Source: Blastomussa wellsi
Taxonomy: Eukaryota > Cnidaria > Anthozoa > Scleractinia > Plerogyridae
Length of the DNA: 64,000 bases
Reading direction: 5' to 3'
NCBI GenBank assembly: GCA_947652115.1
Contig: OX393569.1
Span: forward strand, 5,470,457-5,534,456
The position numbers and the translations under genes are program-made. This document shows positions 34,363 through 46,400 of this stretch, in pieces; positions within the stretch are counted from its first letter, which is position 1, and each line of letters begins with the position of its first letter. The notes beneath the pieces are model-generated. The model ran no database searches. It had not been told where the DNA came from and was given only the letters and a program-made list of their open reading frames with translations.

Positions 34363-34472
34363 GAGTAATTTGTACTCCTCTGTTCCACCGGGCGGTTCTT
34401 TGGTCCAGGCTCTCAGTTTTCGGTCTGTTCATTACGCTGAATTTTTATCTTGTGTACAGTTTTCAAATATTG

Positions 34473-34478
34473 AATAAA
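34473..34478 (+). terminator. Candidate polyadenylation signal of CDC45
   Basis: AATAAA about 760 bases after the stop codon. It would include the foldback element in the 3' UTR. No nearer canonical hexamer was seen. Confidence 0.4.
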
Positions 34479-34757
34479 GAAGCATTTCCAACTACCATGC
34501 TGTGTTACCGTTTTTCGTTTACATTCAGCGCAACTCCAGCGCGAAAACTGATAGGAAAGATAAATAATAGATGATGGCCGCACGCTGTCGACAAGAAAAA
34601 CTTGGAGTGATCACTAGCCTCATAAATCACGCAACTTTCGACGCCGGTTCTCAAATCCGTCAAATCACAAGTGGCACGCTAGTTGAGGTTTCACAGGTAG
34701 CAGTGGGCGAACAGAGCGCCAGGAACATGCGTAGAACACAACTCGCGAGTTGCAGTA

Positions 34758-34936
34758 TGTTGTAAGTAGTGTTATTGAAAACTTAGTAAACGCAACTAAA
34801 TGTCAACTCAACGAACAAGTCAGGCAAGTCCGCCATGCATGTTTACGCACACGGCCCCTTCCGCCACGGGGCGGCCTCATAAAATGTCAGGGGCCCCAAA
34901 CCGTAGGGGGGTCCCCACAGGTTCAATATTACAACA
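34758..34936 (-). repeat. 3' LTR of the Ty3-type element
   Basis: 179 bases starting TGTTGTAAGTAG and ending TATTACAACA in + orientation; no difference from the other LTR was found. It contains a GC-rich patch CCTTCCGCCACGGGGCGG. Confidence 0.95.
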
Positions 34937-34944
34937 TCTCCCCT

Positions 34945-37900
34945 CTAACAGTTTTCAATGAGCCGTTGTGGCTTCTTGACTTGTCGCCCAGATCTGGTTG
35001 TCATAGGTGAGTGTTCTGGATTTCCTGCCGGCTGGTCCGCTAGTTCCATTTGTCCTGGTGCTTGTTTCTCAGTTGTACATAATGATGGACTCATGGGAGC
35101 ATCAGCAGATGGAGACCTTCTAGGAGAATCATGCGGCTGTCGACTCATCACATGCAGCTGTGGACTCATTGGATGATCATTTGGGACTGAAATTATCTGC
35201 CTTCTGTTTCTTCTATAGATACGCCCTTGTTCATCTTGCAGTAGGTATGATCGCGGTAATACTTCAGCTTTCCGCCATTCTCTATCCCTATTTGGGCGAA
35301 TCCGCACTTTGTCTCCAGCTTCCAGTGGGGGCAAATCTCTACTTTGCTTGTCATAGTTCTTCTTAGAAACAAACTGTCTTAGCTTGAGTGCTTTCACAAC
35401 ACGATCAGGTTCCACTGCCTGTGGTAGAAGGAGACGTCGATGAGTTGGTATCATTGTGCGTGTGCGTCGACTCATCAGCAGTTGTACAGGTGACACGCCA
35501 ATATCTTCAAATGGTGTATTGCGGTACTTCAACAGCCCTTCAAACGGGTCTTTGTGGTCTGCTGCGGCCTTCTTTAAAATGCGCTTGGCAGTCTGTACAG
35601 CTCTTTCTGCTGCACCATTTGACTGGGGGTATTCTGGAGAGCTTGTTGTGTGACGAAAACCCCACTCTTCAGAAAACTGCTTAAATTCATGAGTGCTGTT
35701 AAATAGATTTCTGGTATTGCTGTATTGTGACCCATTGTCACTAACAACTTCGTCGGGGATTCCAAACCTTGCAAATATTTTCTTCAAGTTGTTGATGACA
35801 CAACTGGCAGTGTTCTGGCTAAGCAATTCTATTTCAAAGTACTTTGAATAGAAATCAGTCACTAATAGGTATGTTTGGCCCGCATATTCAAACAAGTCAG
35901 TTCCCACCACTTGCCACGGCAGTCCTGGAATTTCATGTGGATGCAAGGACTCTCTCTGCTGCCGGTTTCGGAAGGCATTACAAATTGAACAGGAGCTGAC
36001 TCTGTCTTTAATCTGGGCTGTCATTGAAGGCCAAAAGACATAATCTCTGGCAAAGCTAAGGCTCTTGCTTTCCCCCAAATGTGCTCCATGGATCTCATCT
36101 AGCACCTCTGCCCTCAGTGGTCTTGGGACAACTATTCGATCTGATTTAAAGAGAAGCCCATCCTCGACACTCAACTCTTCCTTAAAGCTCCAATACTCTC
36201 TGGCAAGCTGATCAACCTGTTCTTTTTCAGATGGCCACCCTTTTAGGACATACTCCATCACCACTCTTGAAGTCTCGTCAGTGCTTGAAGTCTCCTTAAA
36301 TCTCTTCAGTGTGTTGCTTTCAAATCCAAGCTCCTCCACCAGATTGATACCAATCACATCTTCCGGCTCTGTGGTTGGCTCACTGTCACTAAGTGGAGCC
36401 CTGCTCAGACAGTCAGATATGACCTGTTGCTTTCCAGGTACATACCGTACATCAAGATCATACTTAGTCAGTTTCAATAGCATCCTTTGCAATCTGGGAG
36501 GGGCATCATTTAAAGGCTTTCGGAAGATTGACTCCAGCGGTTTGTGATCTGTTTCTACTATCACTCTGCGCCCATACACGTACGTGTGAAACTTTTGTGT
36601 CCCCCAGACAATTGCCAGCATCTCTCTCTCAATGTTTGCATAATTCCTCTCGCAGCTCGTTAGTGTCTTTGATCCAAAGGCAACTGGTTTGCTCTCCTGC
36701 AGAATCACTGCACCAAGCCCCTTGCTACTTGCGTCTACATTTAGCACTGTTTCCTTGGTGTTGTCAAAGTAAGTGAGTGCAGGTGCGCTTGTGATGACAG
36801 ACTTCAGTTTGTCAAAGGCCTCTTGTTGTGGTTTCTCCCAAACAAATGCTGCATCTTTCTGGGTAAGCTGTGAAATGGGTTCTTGTATGTCAGCCTTGTG
36901 TTCAATAAACTTGTCAAGATAATTGACAGTTCCTAGGATGCGAAGGACACCTTCTTTGTCTACTGGGGGTGGCATTTCATTAATGGCTCTGATTTTCTCA
37001 GGATCCGGTTTCAAACCTTCGGATGAGAACAGGTGCCCAACATAGCTCACTTCTGGAACTCTGAGTTTCACTTTCTTGGGGTTAAACTTCAATCCAACTT
37101 CTCTGCTCTTGTCCAGCACTCTTTTCAACTTCTCATCAACTTCAATTTGGTCTTTACCATGAACCAGGAAATCATCTACTATAATTTCAACTGGAACCCC
37201 TTCAAAGAGCTTGTCCATCTCCCTCTGGTAGAGTTCCGGGGCTGGTGAGATACCAAAAGGGAGTCTTGTAAATCGATAGCGCCCCCAAGGGGTGTTGAAA
37301 GTTAACAGCTTGGAACTCTCTTCGTCTACAGGAAGCTGCCAGTATCCACTGCATGCATCAAGTGAAGTAAAACTCTTTGCGCCTGAGAGTCGGTTTGCAA
37401 CTTCTTCTACAGTAAGCATAGGATAGTGGGGTCGTTTCAATGCTTTGTTCAGATCTCTTGGGTCAATACAAATGCGAACATCATCCTTCGACGGTGGAGT
37501 GTCCTTTCTTTTGCCGTTCACTTTCCTTTTGTCGATAACTAGCATTGACGAGACCCAAGGTGTAGGCTCATCCTCTTTCACAATAATTCCATCTTCCTCC
37601 ATCTCCTTCATTTTTTTTCGTGCAGGCTCTAACATAGCAACTGGAATTTTCCTGGGAGGGTGTACAACTGGTGGCACTGAAGTATCAACTTCCAGATGTA
37701 CTTTGTTTGGAAGTTTACCAGGCTTATCACTGAAACAATCTTGGTACTCACATAAAACTGAATCGTTCTGGAAAATGCTCTGGTCTCCAGATGCTCTCTG
37801 TGTTCCTGGTGTGGCTTGACTGGCCTTCGGGGTATCAATCAGTTGGAGATTCATAAACTTAAGGATTTCTAAATCCAAGCAGGCATCACAACCCATTAAG

Positions 37901-39039
37901 GGTGTAAAGTTTCCATCGACAACAAGATACAGCAAATCCATTCGACGATTCTTGTATTGAGTTGGAAGGCGTACACAGCCCTTAGGGTGAATAGGCTTAG
38001 TTGCAAGCCACCCTTTCAAAGGTTGCTGAATCTGTTGGAGGGGTTTTTTGGTAAGTTTCTCATACAGATGATAAGGAATGACTGTAGCCTCTGCACCTGT
38101 ATCTGCTTTGATTTCAACTTCTTGCCCTGCAATCTGAATAGTGACCATGCTCTTTCTGGATTTCCTGGCATCTGAAACACTTCCAAGTTCAATCGATCGA
38201 AAATAAGTGTGAACTTCCTGGTCTGAGCTCTGAGGGTCTTCGTTAGGTGGACTTCCTTTTTGGACTACATCAACTTGGGAGCCCCATTTTGCATTTGCTG
38301 AGCACATCTGGGCAAAATGACCTTCTTTCTTACACTTAAGACATTGTTTTCCAAATGCTGGGCAACGGGATGGACGAGTAAATGGGTGCTTGTAACCACA
38401 AAACTTACAGGAACGAGGGGTTTTCTTGTCCTGTCCCTTTGACTTATCAACAGGCTGAATTCCTATTGAACGGTCTGTTCCAGCACCTGCTGGTGTGCTA
38501 AACTTGTACTTTTGCAATTCTGCTGCCTCAAAGGTTCGGCAGTAATCATGAGCTTTCTGAAGGGTCAGGTCAGGTTTCTTTAGCAGTTCTCCTCTCAGCT
38601 CATCTGATAGTACACCTCCCACAATTCGATCCCTTACTAGTGAATCTCGCAGATCGCCAAAATCACACGTTAAAGACAAACGTTTCAGTTCGCTGACAAA
38701 ATTATCAATCCTCTCCCCCTCTTTCTGGTTACGCTGATTAAACACTAACCTCTCATAGATCACATTCCTTGCTCCCTCGCAGAGCTCCTTAAATTTCTTG
38801 CACACATCTGCATAGCGTTCCTTACTTTCTCCCTCGTTGTAAACAAAATGACTGTATTCCTCAATTGCTTCGGGTCCAGCACAGTGAAGTAACAAGTTTA
38901 CTTTCAATTTATCCACTTTGTCATCCTTGCCTTTCGCCACAAGATAAATTTCGAACTGCATTAAAAACTTTCTCCAGTTGTCGGCTGCATTAGCATCGAG
39001 TACTAAGGGACCAGGAGCTCTCGAATCTCGCTCAGCCAT
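34945..39039 (-). CDS. Gag-pol polyprotein of Ty3-type retrotransposon
   Basis: One 1364-codon frame with no internal stop or frameshift. Residues about 15-180 are a gag capsid-like region. A nucleocapsid knuckle CLKCKKEGHFAQMC (C-x2-C-x4-H-x4-C) lies near residue 235, after a related CKFCGYKHPF stretch. Aspartic protease: ADTGAEATVIP near 313. Reverse transcriptase: SGYWQLPV, and the catalytic box as IVDDF near 621 (Y replaced by I, common in this group). RNase H: NVDASSKGLGA near 767 and TDHKPLE. Integrase: HHCC zinc finger (H...H...CSIC) then catalytic D near 1046 (GTDLFEY), D near 1100 (VSDNGSQY) and E near 1146 (NGAAERAVQ). The stop codon overlaps the polypurine tract. Gag and pol are fused, so no frameshift is needed for pol. 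All catalytic residues that I can check are present. Confidence 0.95.
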   Translation of the reverse strand: MAERDSRAPGPLVLDANAADNWRKFLMQFEIYLVAKGKDDKVDKLKVNLLLHCAGPEAIEEYSHFVYNEGESKERYADVCKKFKELCEGARNVIYERLVFNQRNQKEGERIDNFVSELKRLSLTCDFGDLRDSLVRDRIVGGVLSDELRGELLKKPDLTLQKAHDYCRTFEAAELQKYKFSTPAGAGTDRSIGIQPVDKSKGQDKKTPRSCKFCGYKHPFTRPSRCPAFGKQCLKCKKEGHFAQMCSANAKWGSQVDVVQKGSPPNEDPQSSDQEVHTYFRSIELGSVSDARKSRKSMVTIQIAGQEVEIKADTGAEATVIPYHLYEKLTKKPLQQIQQPLKGWLATKPIHPKGCVRLPTQYKNRRMDLLYLVVDGNFTPLMGCDACLDLEILKFMNLQLIDTPKASQATPGTQRASGDQSIFQNDSVLCEYQDCFSDKPGKLPNKVHLEVDTSVPPVVHPPRKIPVAMLEPARKKMKEMEEDGIIVKEDEPTPWVSSMLVIDKRKVNGKRKDTPPSKDDVRICIDPRDLNKALKRPHYPMLTVEEVANRLSGAKSFTSLDACSGYWQLPVDEESSKLLTFNTPWGRYRFTRLPFGISPAPELYQREMDKLFEGVPVEIIVDDFLVHGKDQIEVDEKLKRVLDKSREVGLKFNPKKVKLRVPEVSYVGHLFSSEGLKPDPEKIRAINEMPPPVDKEGVLRILGTVNYLDKFIEHKADIQEPISQLTQKDAAFVWEKPQQEAFDKLKSVITSAPALTYFDNTKETVLNVDASSKGLGAVILQESKPVAFGSKTLTSCERNYANIEREMLAIVWGTQKFHTYVYGRRVIVETDHKPLESIFRKPLNDAPPRLQRMLLKLTKYDLDVRYVPGKQQVISDCLSRAPLSDSEPTTEPEDVIGINLVEELGFESNTLKRFKETSSTDETSRVVMEYVLKGWPSEKEQVDQLAREYWSFKEELSVEDGLLFKSDRIVVPRPLRAEVLDEIHGAHLGESKSLSFARDYVFWPSMTAQIKDRVSSCSICNAFRNRQQRESLHPHEIPGLPWQVVGTDLFEYAGQTYLLVTDFYSKYFEIELLSQNTASCVINNLKKIFARFGIPDEVVSDNGSQYSNTRNLFNSTHEFKQFSEEWGFRHTTSSPEYPQSNGAAERAVQTAKRILKKAAADHKDPFEGLLKYRNTPFEDIGVSPVQLLMSRRTRTMIPTHRRLLLPQAVEPDRVVKALKLRQFVSKKNYDKQSRDLPPLEAGDKVRIRPNRDREWRKAEVLPRSYLLQDEQGRIYRRNRRQIISVPNDHPMSPQLHVMSRQPHDSPRRSPSADAPMSPSLCTTEKQAPGQMELADQPAGNPEHSPMTTRSGRQVKKPQRLIENC

Positions 39040-39116
39040 CGCGGTTTGTCACTCAGCCAAGTTTTCTTTTCGATAAACTCCTTGCTTCAGTATTAAGGTT
39101 CAAACTTCTGACACCA

Positions 39117-39295
39117 TGTTGTAAGTAGTGTTATTGAAAACTTAGTAAACGCAACTAAATGTCAACTCAACGAACAAGTCAGGCAAGTCCGCCATGCATG
39201 TTTACGCACACGGCCCCTTCCGCCACGGGGCGGCCTCATAAAATGTCAGGGGCCCCAAACCGTAGGGGGGTCCCCACAGGTTCAATATTACAACA
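39117..39295 (-). repeat. 5' LTR of the Ty3-type element
   Basis: Same 179 bases as 34758-34936. On the - strand it is the promoter-bearing LTR. It is followed on the - strand by the likely primer-binding site and then, 78 bases past the LTR, by the gag start codon. Confidence 0.95.
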
Positions 39296-40471
39296 CAGTA
39301 CTTGTTTTCAGATCTCGTGCTTTTAACACAGAACAGGCTTTTTCTTTTCCATGTTCAAATTGTTTTATTGATATCTATTACATATAGTTGATGTACAGTG
39401 TGGCACATTCCCGTTTAGCTCAGTTTGGGCAAATACGAGAATGCTTTCCCCTGGGGCCGCTTCTCCTCCTCTCCGCGATCTCCCGCTCGTCTAAATCTCG
39501 TTGTTGAGGTAATATTTCCATATCAACCCTTCTTTTGTTTTAATTTTTGTTCGAATGTCTCCGTAATCCATAGTTCCCGGGAAAGTAAAATTGTCAGTTT
39601 CAATGATGCTCCTTGGCTAGACAGATATTTTATCACTTTTTCCGGCTCAAGCATCCCCAAAGATTTGTTTTTCTCCACAATATTGTTTTCAGACACTGTT
39701 GCTTAGGCCACGCGAGGTTTTGCCGAAAGAATGTTATTAGATATTCAACTGAAACATTTTAAATAAAAGGTTTCTGTTTGATCAACAAGTTTCCTTCTGG
39801 CCATTAAAATACACCTCACAGACGTGTCATATATCTTTTCTTACAAGAGTTTGATAGACAAGTACCACGCTTTTTGTTTTCCTTTGTTCTGACGTATCGT
39901 AATTGATATTCATTGATAAGAGCTTGGCTACCAATATTTCTCTGAGATATTCCTACCTGAGAAGTTTTTAATAATGTGATATCGATGTTCTAGAATATTT
40001 CATGCATCGTTAGAGGAACCAAGGGTTTCAATCGCCAAGTAAACAATCGTGTGAGGATCAAAACACAAGCGTGCGAAAAATCAATTTATTACGCAAGAAA
40101 CGAAGGACAATCAACCAATCAGAAGGCGTCAAATTTGGCAGCGTTTTGTACAACTACGTTGGGCTTTTGTTTGGATGTGCATCACAAAACTCTTTGATTG
40201 GTTTTGCGGGAGTTTTGGCTTTGCAAGGGGGGTTTTCTTCATCCAGGTGATTTAGGAAAAGTCATCAATTCAAGCTGTGTGCGGTTGAGATGTAAATGCA
40301 GACAGACAAGTCGAGCCGTTGGTCGCTGGAACCTGTCTTGTTTTCATTGACCAAAGCTCGGTACGAAGTTGACCTTTGATGAGCTCGTTTCGACTGAAAA
40401 GGTCTGGAGGAGTACGACAGAGAAGGCAGAACAGCTGTTCCCATAGATAAATCTTCTGTGAAGTTGTGAAA
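39296..40471 (+). other. Upstream region of gene 4
   Basis: Between the retrotransposon and the first coding exon of gene 4; expected to hold its promoter and 5' UTR. No TATA box or other element that I would defend. The sequence becomes more GC-balanced near 40140-40480. Confidence 0.45.
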
Positions 40472-43400
40472 ATGGAAGTGAAGGTATGTTTTCGTTCTTT
40501 ACTGTTCGGAATGTTGTCGGGCAACCGGCGCATTCAGTTTTGCATGTGTTCGCGCGATCTTGTTGTTTTCAGTGTCTTGCAAATTGCCCGAAAAGTATCG
40601 CTAGTGAATATTGTGGACGACGACTTTGACTGAATTTCAGTGATAGTGTTTCATTGCCTTCAAGGTATCCTAGTGTTTCAGTACTTAATCTTCAAGGGCT
40701 TCAGAAAGCAGAACAGAGTAATTGCTTGTGTGTATTGACTACACTAATTTCTCTGATAACTAATGCACTGCGCTGTAGGCTTTTGGCAAAAATTCCTGCG
40801 AAGTGGAAGAACCTTGGCCGGTTTTGATCAAATCAAAGCGAATTTTTTTAATTATAAAATAGGTATTTTTCATATATTCTCAAACGTTCATTACAACGCG
40901 CTTAATTTCTGTAAGGCAAACTTGCGTAACGATCTGTTGAAAGATGCTAAAAGGATACCATGTCAAAACGATAAATTATTTTTCAGGCCTGTTTTACGTA
41001 TTTCACCCTACAAAAGCACTGAAACCCGTAGAAATAACAAAGTTAATCCTATTTCTGCATTGCCCGGGCAGCTTTGGCAACCGCATGTTTTTTTTGACGA
41101 TCTGAGGTTCGTTGTATATAATTTCAGGCACAGATAAAAATTATACCAGCTGTTCTTTATCAAAACACCGGTAACTTGTGTTGTTTGCCAATATTCTAAT
41201 ATTTTTGACCATTTGAAAGTTACGATATTTTCTTTCAGCTTTGATACCTTTTATGATATATCAATATTATGGGTACGTACCGTCCACACTAGGCGAAAAA
41301 AATCTGTCATCAGTTCCGGCTTACATTGAAGTGCGGACGGCAATTTTTTTCCTACTAAATTTTGTCAAGCCATACAAAACTTCAAAGGCTCCTTAGTCCT
41401 GCTCGGAGACAGGACAAATTTTTGCAAGCGCCAAAACTCAATTCAAAAGATTTAATCTCACTTTTCAAAGAGTTATTAAATCTGTCTTCGATTTCAAGGT
41501 ATAATTTGGCATACTGTGGTTATGGACTTGTGTACACGATTTTGGTAGAGACAAATTTTGTCGAGTTTTTTTGGTAGCGCTAAAAAACCTTTGAACTGAA
41601 TTGTTCCATCCAAAACATTCAACTTTATTTAAGTACACAGATACATAACAATATCCAACAGTTTGATCAATGTTTTGATTATTTACCCAATTCCCATCTT
41701 CCATTATCTATTTTTTGGTTCAAATTATTGGCCAATTTAACTATTTTGTGATTTTCACATTCAAATATTTACCATGTTTTGGCAATTAGTAATAACCTGA
41801 GTTCAGACTTCCTTCCTGCACTAAATCTAAGACATAAAAGAATTCAGGAAGGAAGCAGAGTGACCATTCTCCACACAAGCTACTTTTCATAGAACAATAT
41901 GTTACAAAACCTCTCATCTAAGTAATAACACATTCTTGCAATCTCTTGTCTGAATGTCCCTTTTGTTTTGTAGCCTGCAGAGCAGGCATTATTTTGGCAT
42001 CAATCTCGCCAGCACCAAGAATGCAGACTTCTGCATTCTTGGTGTTGGCCAGGACCAACCCTGGAAGTCCACATTTCCCGGACTTTCGACCAATCTGCAC
42101 AGACTCAAAATTTTTTCGCTTAATCTGATTGGCTGAGAATCAGAACAATGCACTACGAACATGTTCCAAAAATCGGTCCTGGCCATAGTCTGTGTTGTTG
42201 GTGTTGACCAAAAGAAAATGGGGCACTGGGGACAAGATTTGATCCAACATGTGTTCTGCTATTATGTCGCCATCTTGGATGTTTAGCGCAAAAAGGGTTG
42301 GGATGAGACAAGGGAAATTACACATATATTCCACTTTCACCTCCCCACTTTGTCATTTTTTTCCAGAATCTTTTAATAAGGCCGCATTTTCTCATGGTCA
42401 ACCAATCTGCTTTCTCATTCTTGTTTTACCATTTTCAGGCTGTTATGTTTTCCAGGCAGAATTTTCTTAGATAATTGCATGTATTGTACAGTAATGGATA
42501 CAAAAGTGATCTACTGATTGATCACAGCTCGAATGTGACTTTAAAATGATACACTCCTCTTAGAGCAAAATTGTTATTGGTTTTGCCATAAAATAAGTTA
42601 ACTTCTGAAACTCACCAAGGCACTTTATTTTATTCAAATATGGTCCCAAATTATGCTTATCGTTTTAGCTCAAGTGTTTATGTATATTAAACTTGTCTCC
42701 ACATGCTTTGTATAATGCTTGGAAAAATTAGCCTGCAGACTGAGACAATTTAACTGTGGTGATCAATTCTGTAATTCTCATAACATGCAGGTAGTTGATA
42801 TTTCATCCCTGGTAATTATGCAAGGAGCAATTAGAATGCTGATTGCACATGGAGCCTGACAGAATAAAAACATAATGGGCGATACGCTTCTTGTACGAAA
42901 GTATACTTCACAAAGTTTATTTTTTTTGTTGGAAAACAAAAAACAAACTTACACTGTAGCCTTTGTTATCTTATCGTATTTTGGTTTAGTAAAAGTTTTT
43001 ATTTTTTTTTCTTTATCAGGAAATGATTTACTGATTTTGTAGCAGGAAGGAAATGGATTTTAATATTAAAGCGCTTTAGATTAGATTTAAGTTTATTAAT
43101 CAGTTTTGACTTTTAGCCATTTGAAAATTGCTCATTAATGAGACATTTATTTACTTAGGGTTAATATGGCACCAGTTTAATAGCATGAGTTTAATTTAAG
43201 AACTATTACTAAAAATTACCTTTTTCAAAGAAAAGCAGACTGTTATTGCAATCTACACACATCTTTCCAATTTTTCAAAGTACTTTTTAATATCGTGAAA
43301 GTCATTATTTTTTTAGACTGATTGAAATGCAACCTTCTGAACATAGATTTCATTAGATTATTTTGTATTTAAATCAGTTTTTAAATAGCCAGTGAGAAGA

Positions 43401-46400
43401 AGATTGATATTGATGAAAATTTCACAAGGAGTTATTTACTTATGCCTTATTAAGAGCTGTCACAAAAATTCAATGACGTCAGTTATTAAAAAGTGAAAGA
43501 AAATGTTGGCATGATTTACAATAAAATTATTGTATTTTGTAGTTACTTTTACAGTCTTTCCTGTAAAATTTCTGGAATGTTTATTGTGTAGTGACCAATT
43601 GGAGCAAAGTTCAGGACGCGCGAACAAACCTCAAAACCACAAACTGATGACCGTTGATGTTTGCGGTTTAGTTTTCTCACGCCTGATTGGCTTTTTCTTT
43701 GCAACACAATAACATTCCGTAAACATTTCTGGTGTTTATGGTTTTATGGGAAAGACTGTAATGGTTGCGAAAAGAAGACAAAATTCTGAGAACTAAGAAA
43801 TTACTGCCAGTAGCTATGACTCAATGCCGCTTGCTTCTAATGTTAGGTTATAAATTGTGTCAACTTGATGTTTTGTGGCAGGCTACATAACTCTTCAATT
43901 CTGACTCCTGACATTGTATAAATGTAAGTTGTGTTCTTGAAATCACTTGTGTAACCACAAGCTAGTGTCTTTGATTCAAGTTACATCCTGTTGTGTTTCA
44001 ATAGTTACTTGTAGTCCTTATACTGCTTCATAATGGAGTGTTGAAGTTATGCATTTGACTTAGTAAATATCACTTTCTATACTGGTTATGGATTTAAATT
44101 GCTTTGCTTTCACACAGATGTGTGAAAAAACATGTTTTGCATGACACAAGCATTCTTTAATATGGGGTTGTGATTAATCAAAAATAATGCAAATTCAACT
44201 TTGGAAAATGATATTGCTTGCTACTTAGGCAGTAGTTTCATTTTCATGAACTCTTTTCTCTTAATTAAAAGCCATTAACTACAGGTCTTTCACTATTATT
44301 GAATGCTTTTGGCTGTTTTACCTTTTCTTCTGTGTTATGTGAGCAGTGTGCTGTTGTTCCATTGTAATTATTAATTATCTCAACAAGTTTGCAATTTCCT
44401 GAATACGATGACATGTTGGTTAATTTTCAACAAGTGAGCTGACACTTAAAAGTGCACTTCACCAGGCCACCTGTAGTTTACAGACCTCATTTGAGGGAAA
44501 TATGGTTTTTATATGCATAACTGCTGTAAACAGTAAGGTAAGAGTAAACCCTAGGGTGAATATTCTATTGAGTGTAAATGGACCTGAACTAATTGTTAGT
44601 GTGGGTTGTGATTGCATGTGGTTTAATAAGTTGTCAAGCCAAGCTGCAGTGATTGTGGTTTTGAAAGCATTTTGTGCTTTAAAACAACTTTCACTTCCCT
44701 TCTCTGACAGTAAAATGACTTTGAAGTCTTCATACCTGCTGTTTTATCCTAAGCAACCTTACTTTTGCCAAGCTGGATGGAAAGGGGGGATTAGGCACAG
44801 CCTTGTAAGTTGTTGTGTGATTTTATAATCGTTTGTTTTGTTATCAGTGAGTCAGTTTCAAAGGATAACAGTAACTACGTGATTCATAAGGAAATTGCGT
44901 CAAGTTTCTTATGTTAATTTCTCCAGGGACAATTTTCAACACATTCACTGATGAAATTTTTTAACCAGTTTTGTATTTCTAATCAGTAATTTTGTGCTTG
45001 TAAGTTGTTCATAACAAATGATTTTGTTTTCAATTGATGTCTTTCCAAAGCCAGTTAAGCCTAACAAAATTGATAATTCAGGTCCAACAGACAACATATT
45101 TACAATGTATTATTGAATGCATATGGTCTTTCTGTAGTATTTGATTCAATTTTAGGGTGTTATAGTTGAAAATTGTCAACAGTTTCAGTACAGAAGTCTC
45201 TAGAAAAATCTTTATTTGTAACAGGAAATTTTTTCAAATAGTTTGACAACTAAGCTTGATCATCAGACATCATTTTGTTTAGTCACTAGTTCTGCATATA
45301 AGTTTACTTTTTGGTCCAAATTATAAGATTCAAATAGTTAAATTCTGTATTTTGCTCTAGTTGTAAAAGTTAATTGTTTCAATACCAATGCACCTCTAAT
45401 TTAGATTGTCACTGTCAGCTGTTGATATGCAGTGAAACTGACATTATGTTTCCTTGGATATTAACATCTGACAGTGGCACTAAATTTCATTTTTATGTTT
45501 TAAGTAGTTAACTGAATTTGTTGCAGGAACATGTTATTTCTTGTACTTAATTAATTTTGATTGAGGTTAACATGTCTTTAGCCTGAAATTTTAATCCATC
45601 ATTGACCTTCACAAACAGGTCACAGTTTGTGTGATAATAGCAAATGGTAATGGGGGATCAGTCTCTCTCATGGGCACACAAAAGTCAATCATTTCACAAG
45701 ACTTCATACTTTCATAAGAACAAATCTACAGCTGCTGTAGATTTTAATTCTTTTGTTAGTTTCAAATCAAAACGATATTGCATAAACCTGTTTCATGATG
45801 CCTTTTACAGCCCCACAGGTTTGTGGCACACAGAATAACAGACAAACGTTTTATTTCAAAAATATCATTTAATCAGACTTATCTGTATACATGCCAAGAA
45901 TGGATTACGCAAATTAATCAAGTTTCAATTTTCTGTTCAGCTGGATCCAGACTTGGTCCAAGTTCATTTCTCTTGGACATTTTAGAAATTGGGATTGCAC
46001 CAGCTGTATTTTTTCTTAAAACAATCCCTTTAATAGCAAGAAGGAATTAAGAGTCAAGTTTCTAAAAATATTATTAATGGTTCTATAATGTGAATCAAAA
46101 TATTTCTTCTACCATGCCATCAGTTTCCTAACTGACCCCAAGAGTTAGGAAATGGACATATGACCATAAATTAAATAAAGGAAAATAGTTGTTTCTGCAG
46201 GCAGGAATGACCAGTCACATCATTCTTGTTTCATAGAGGTAGAGGTCATTGTGGGTCATTGTTTTCCTTATTGAACATTTCGTATTTGTAGAGTATTAAC
46301 CTATTAATCTGTGCTTGGGAAACAGTGACTAATTTGTCTGCCTTAAAAAATAATTAAAATTAATCAATATACAGTCGATTTGTGTTTGATTTGTTGCAGT

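Larger units (their letters stand above)
33711..34757 (+). other. CDC45 3' flank
   Basis: It holds the foldback element 34079-34362 and an AATAAA at 34473-34478 that may end the CDC45 transcript. From 34571 an open + strand frame of about 60 codons begins ATGATGGCCGCACGC and runs into the retrotransposon LTR. I do not recognise it and cannot show that it is a gene. Confidence 0.45.
34758..39295 (-). mobile_element. Intact Ty3-type LTR retrotransposon
   Basis: Full-length 4538-bp element. Two 179-bp LTRs (34758-34936 and 39117-39295) appear identical base for base, start TG and end CA. The 5-bp target duplication CAGTA flanks it (34753-34757 and 39296-39300). On the - strand a primer-binding-like sequence TGGTGTCAGAAGTTTG follows the 5' LTR (39101-39116), and a purine tract AGAGGGGAGA (34937-34946) precedes the 3' LTR. 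The internal region is one uninterrupted gag-pol frame. Domain order protease, reverse transcriptase, RNase H, integrase is that of Ty3/Gypsy. Identical LTRs and an open frame imply a recent insertion, probably still polymorphic in the species. Confidence 0.95.

Noticed and set aside
35160..38175. Numerous + strand frames across the retrotransposon
   Set aside because: Shadows of the - strand gag-pol frame.
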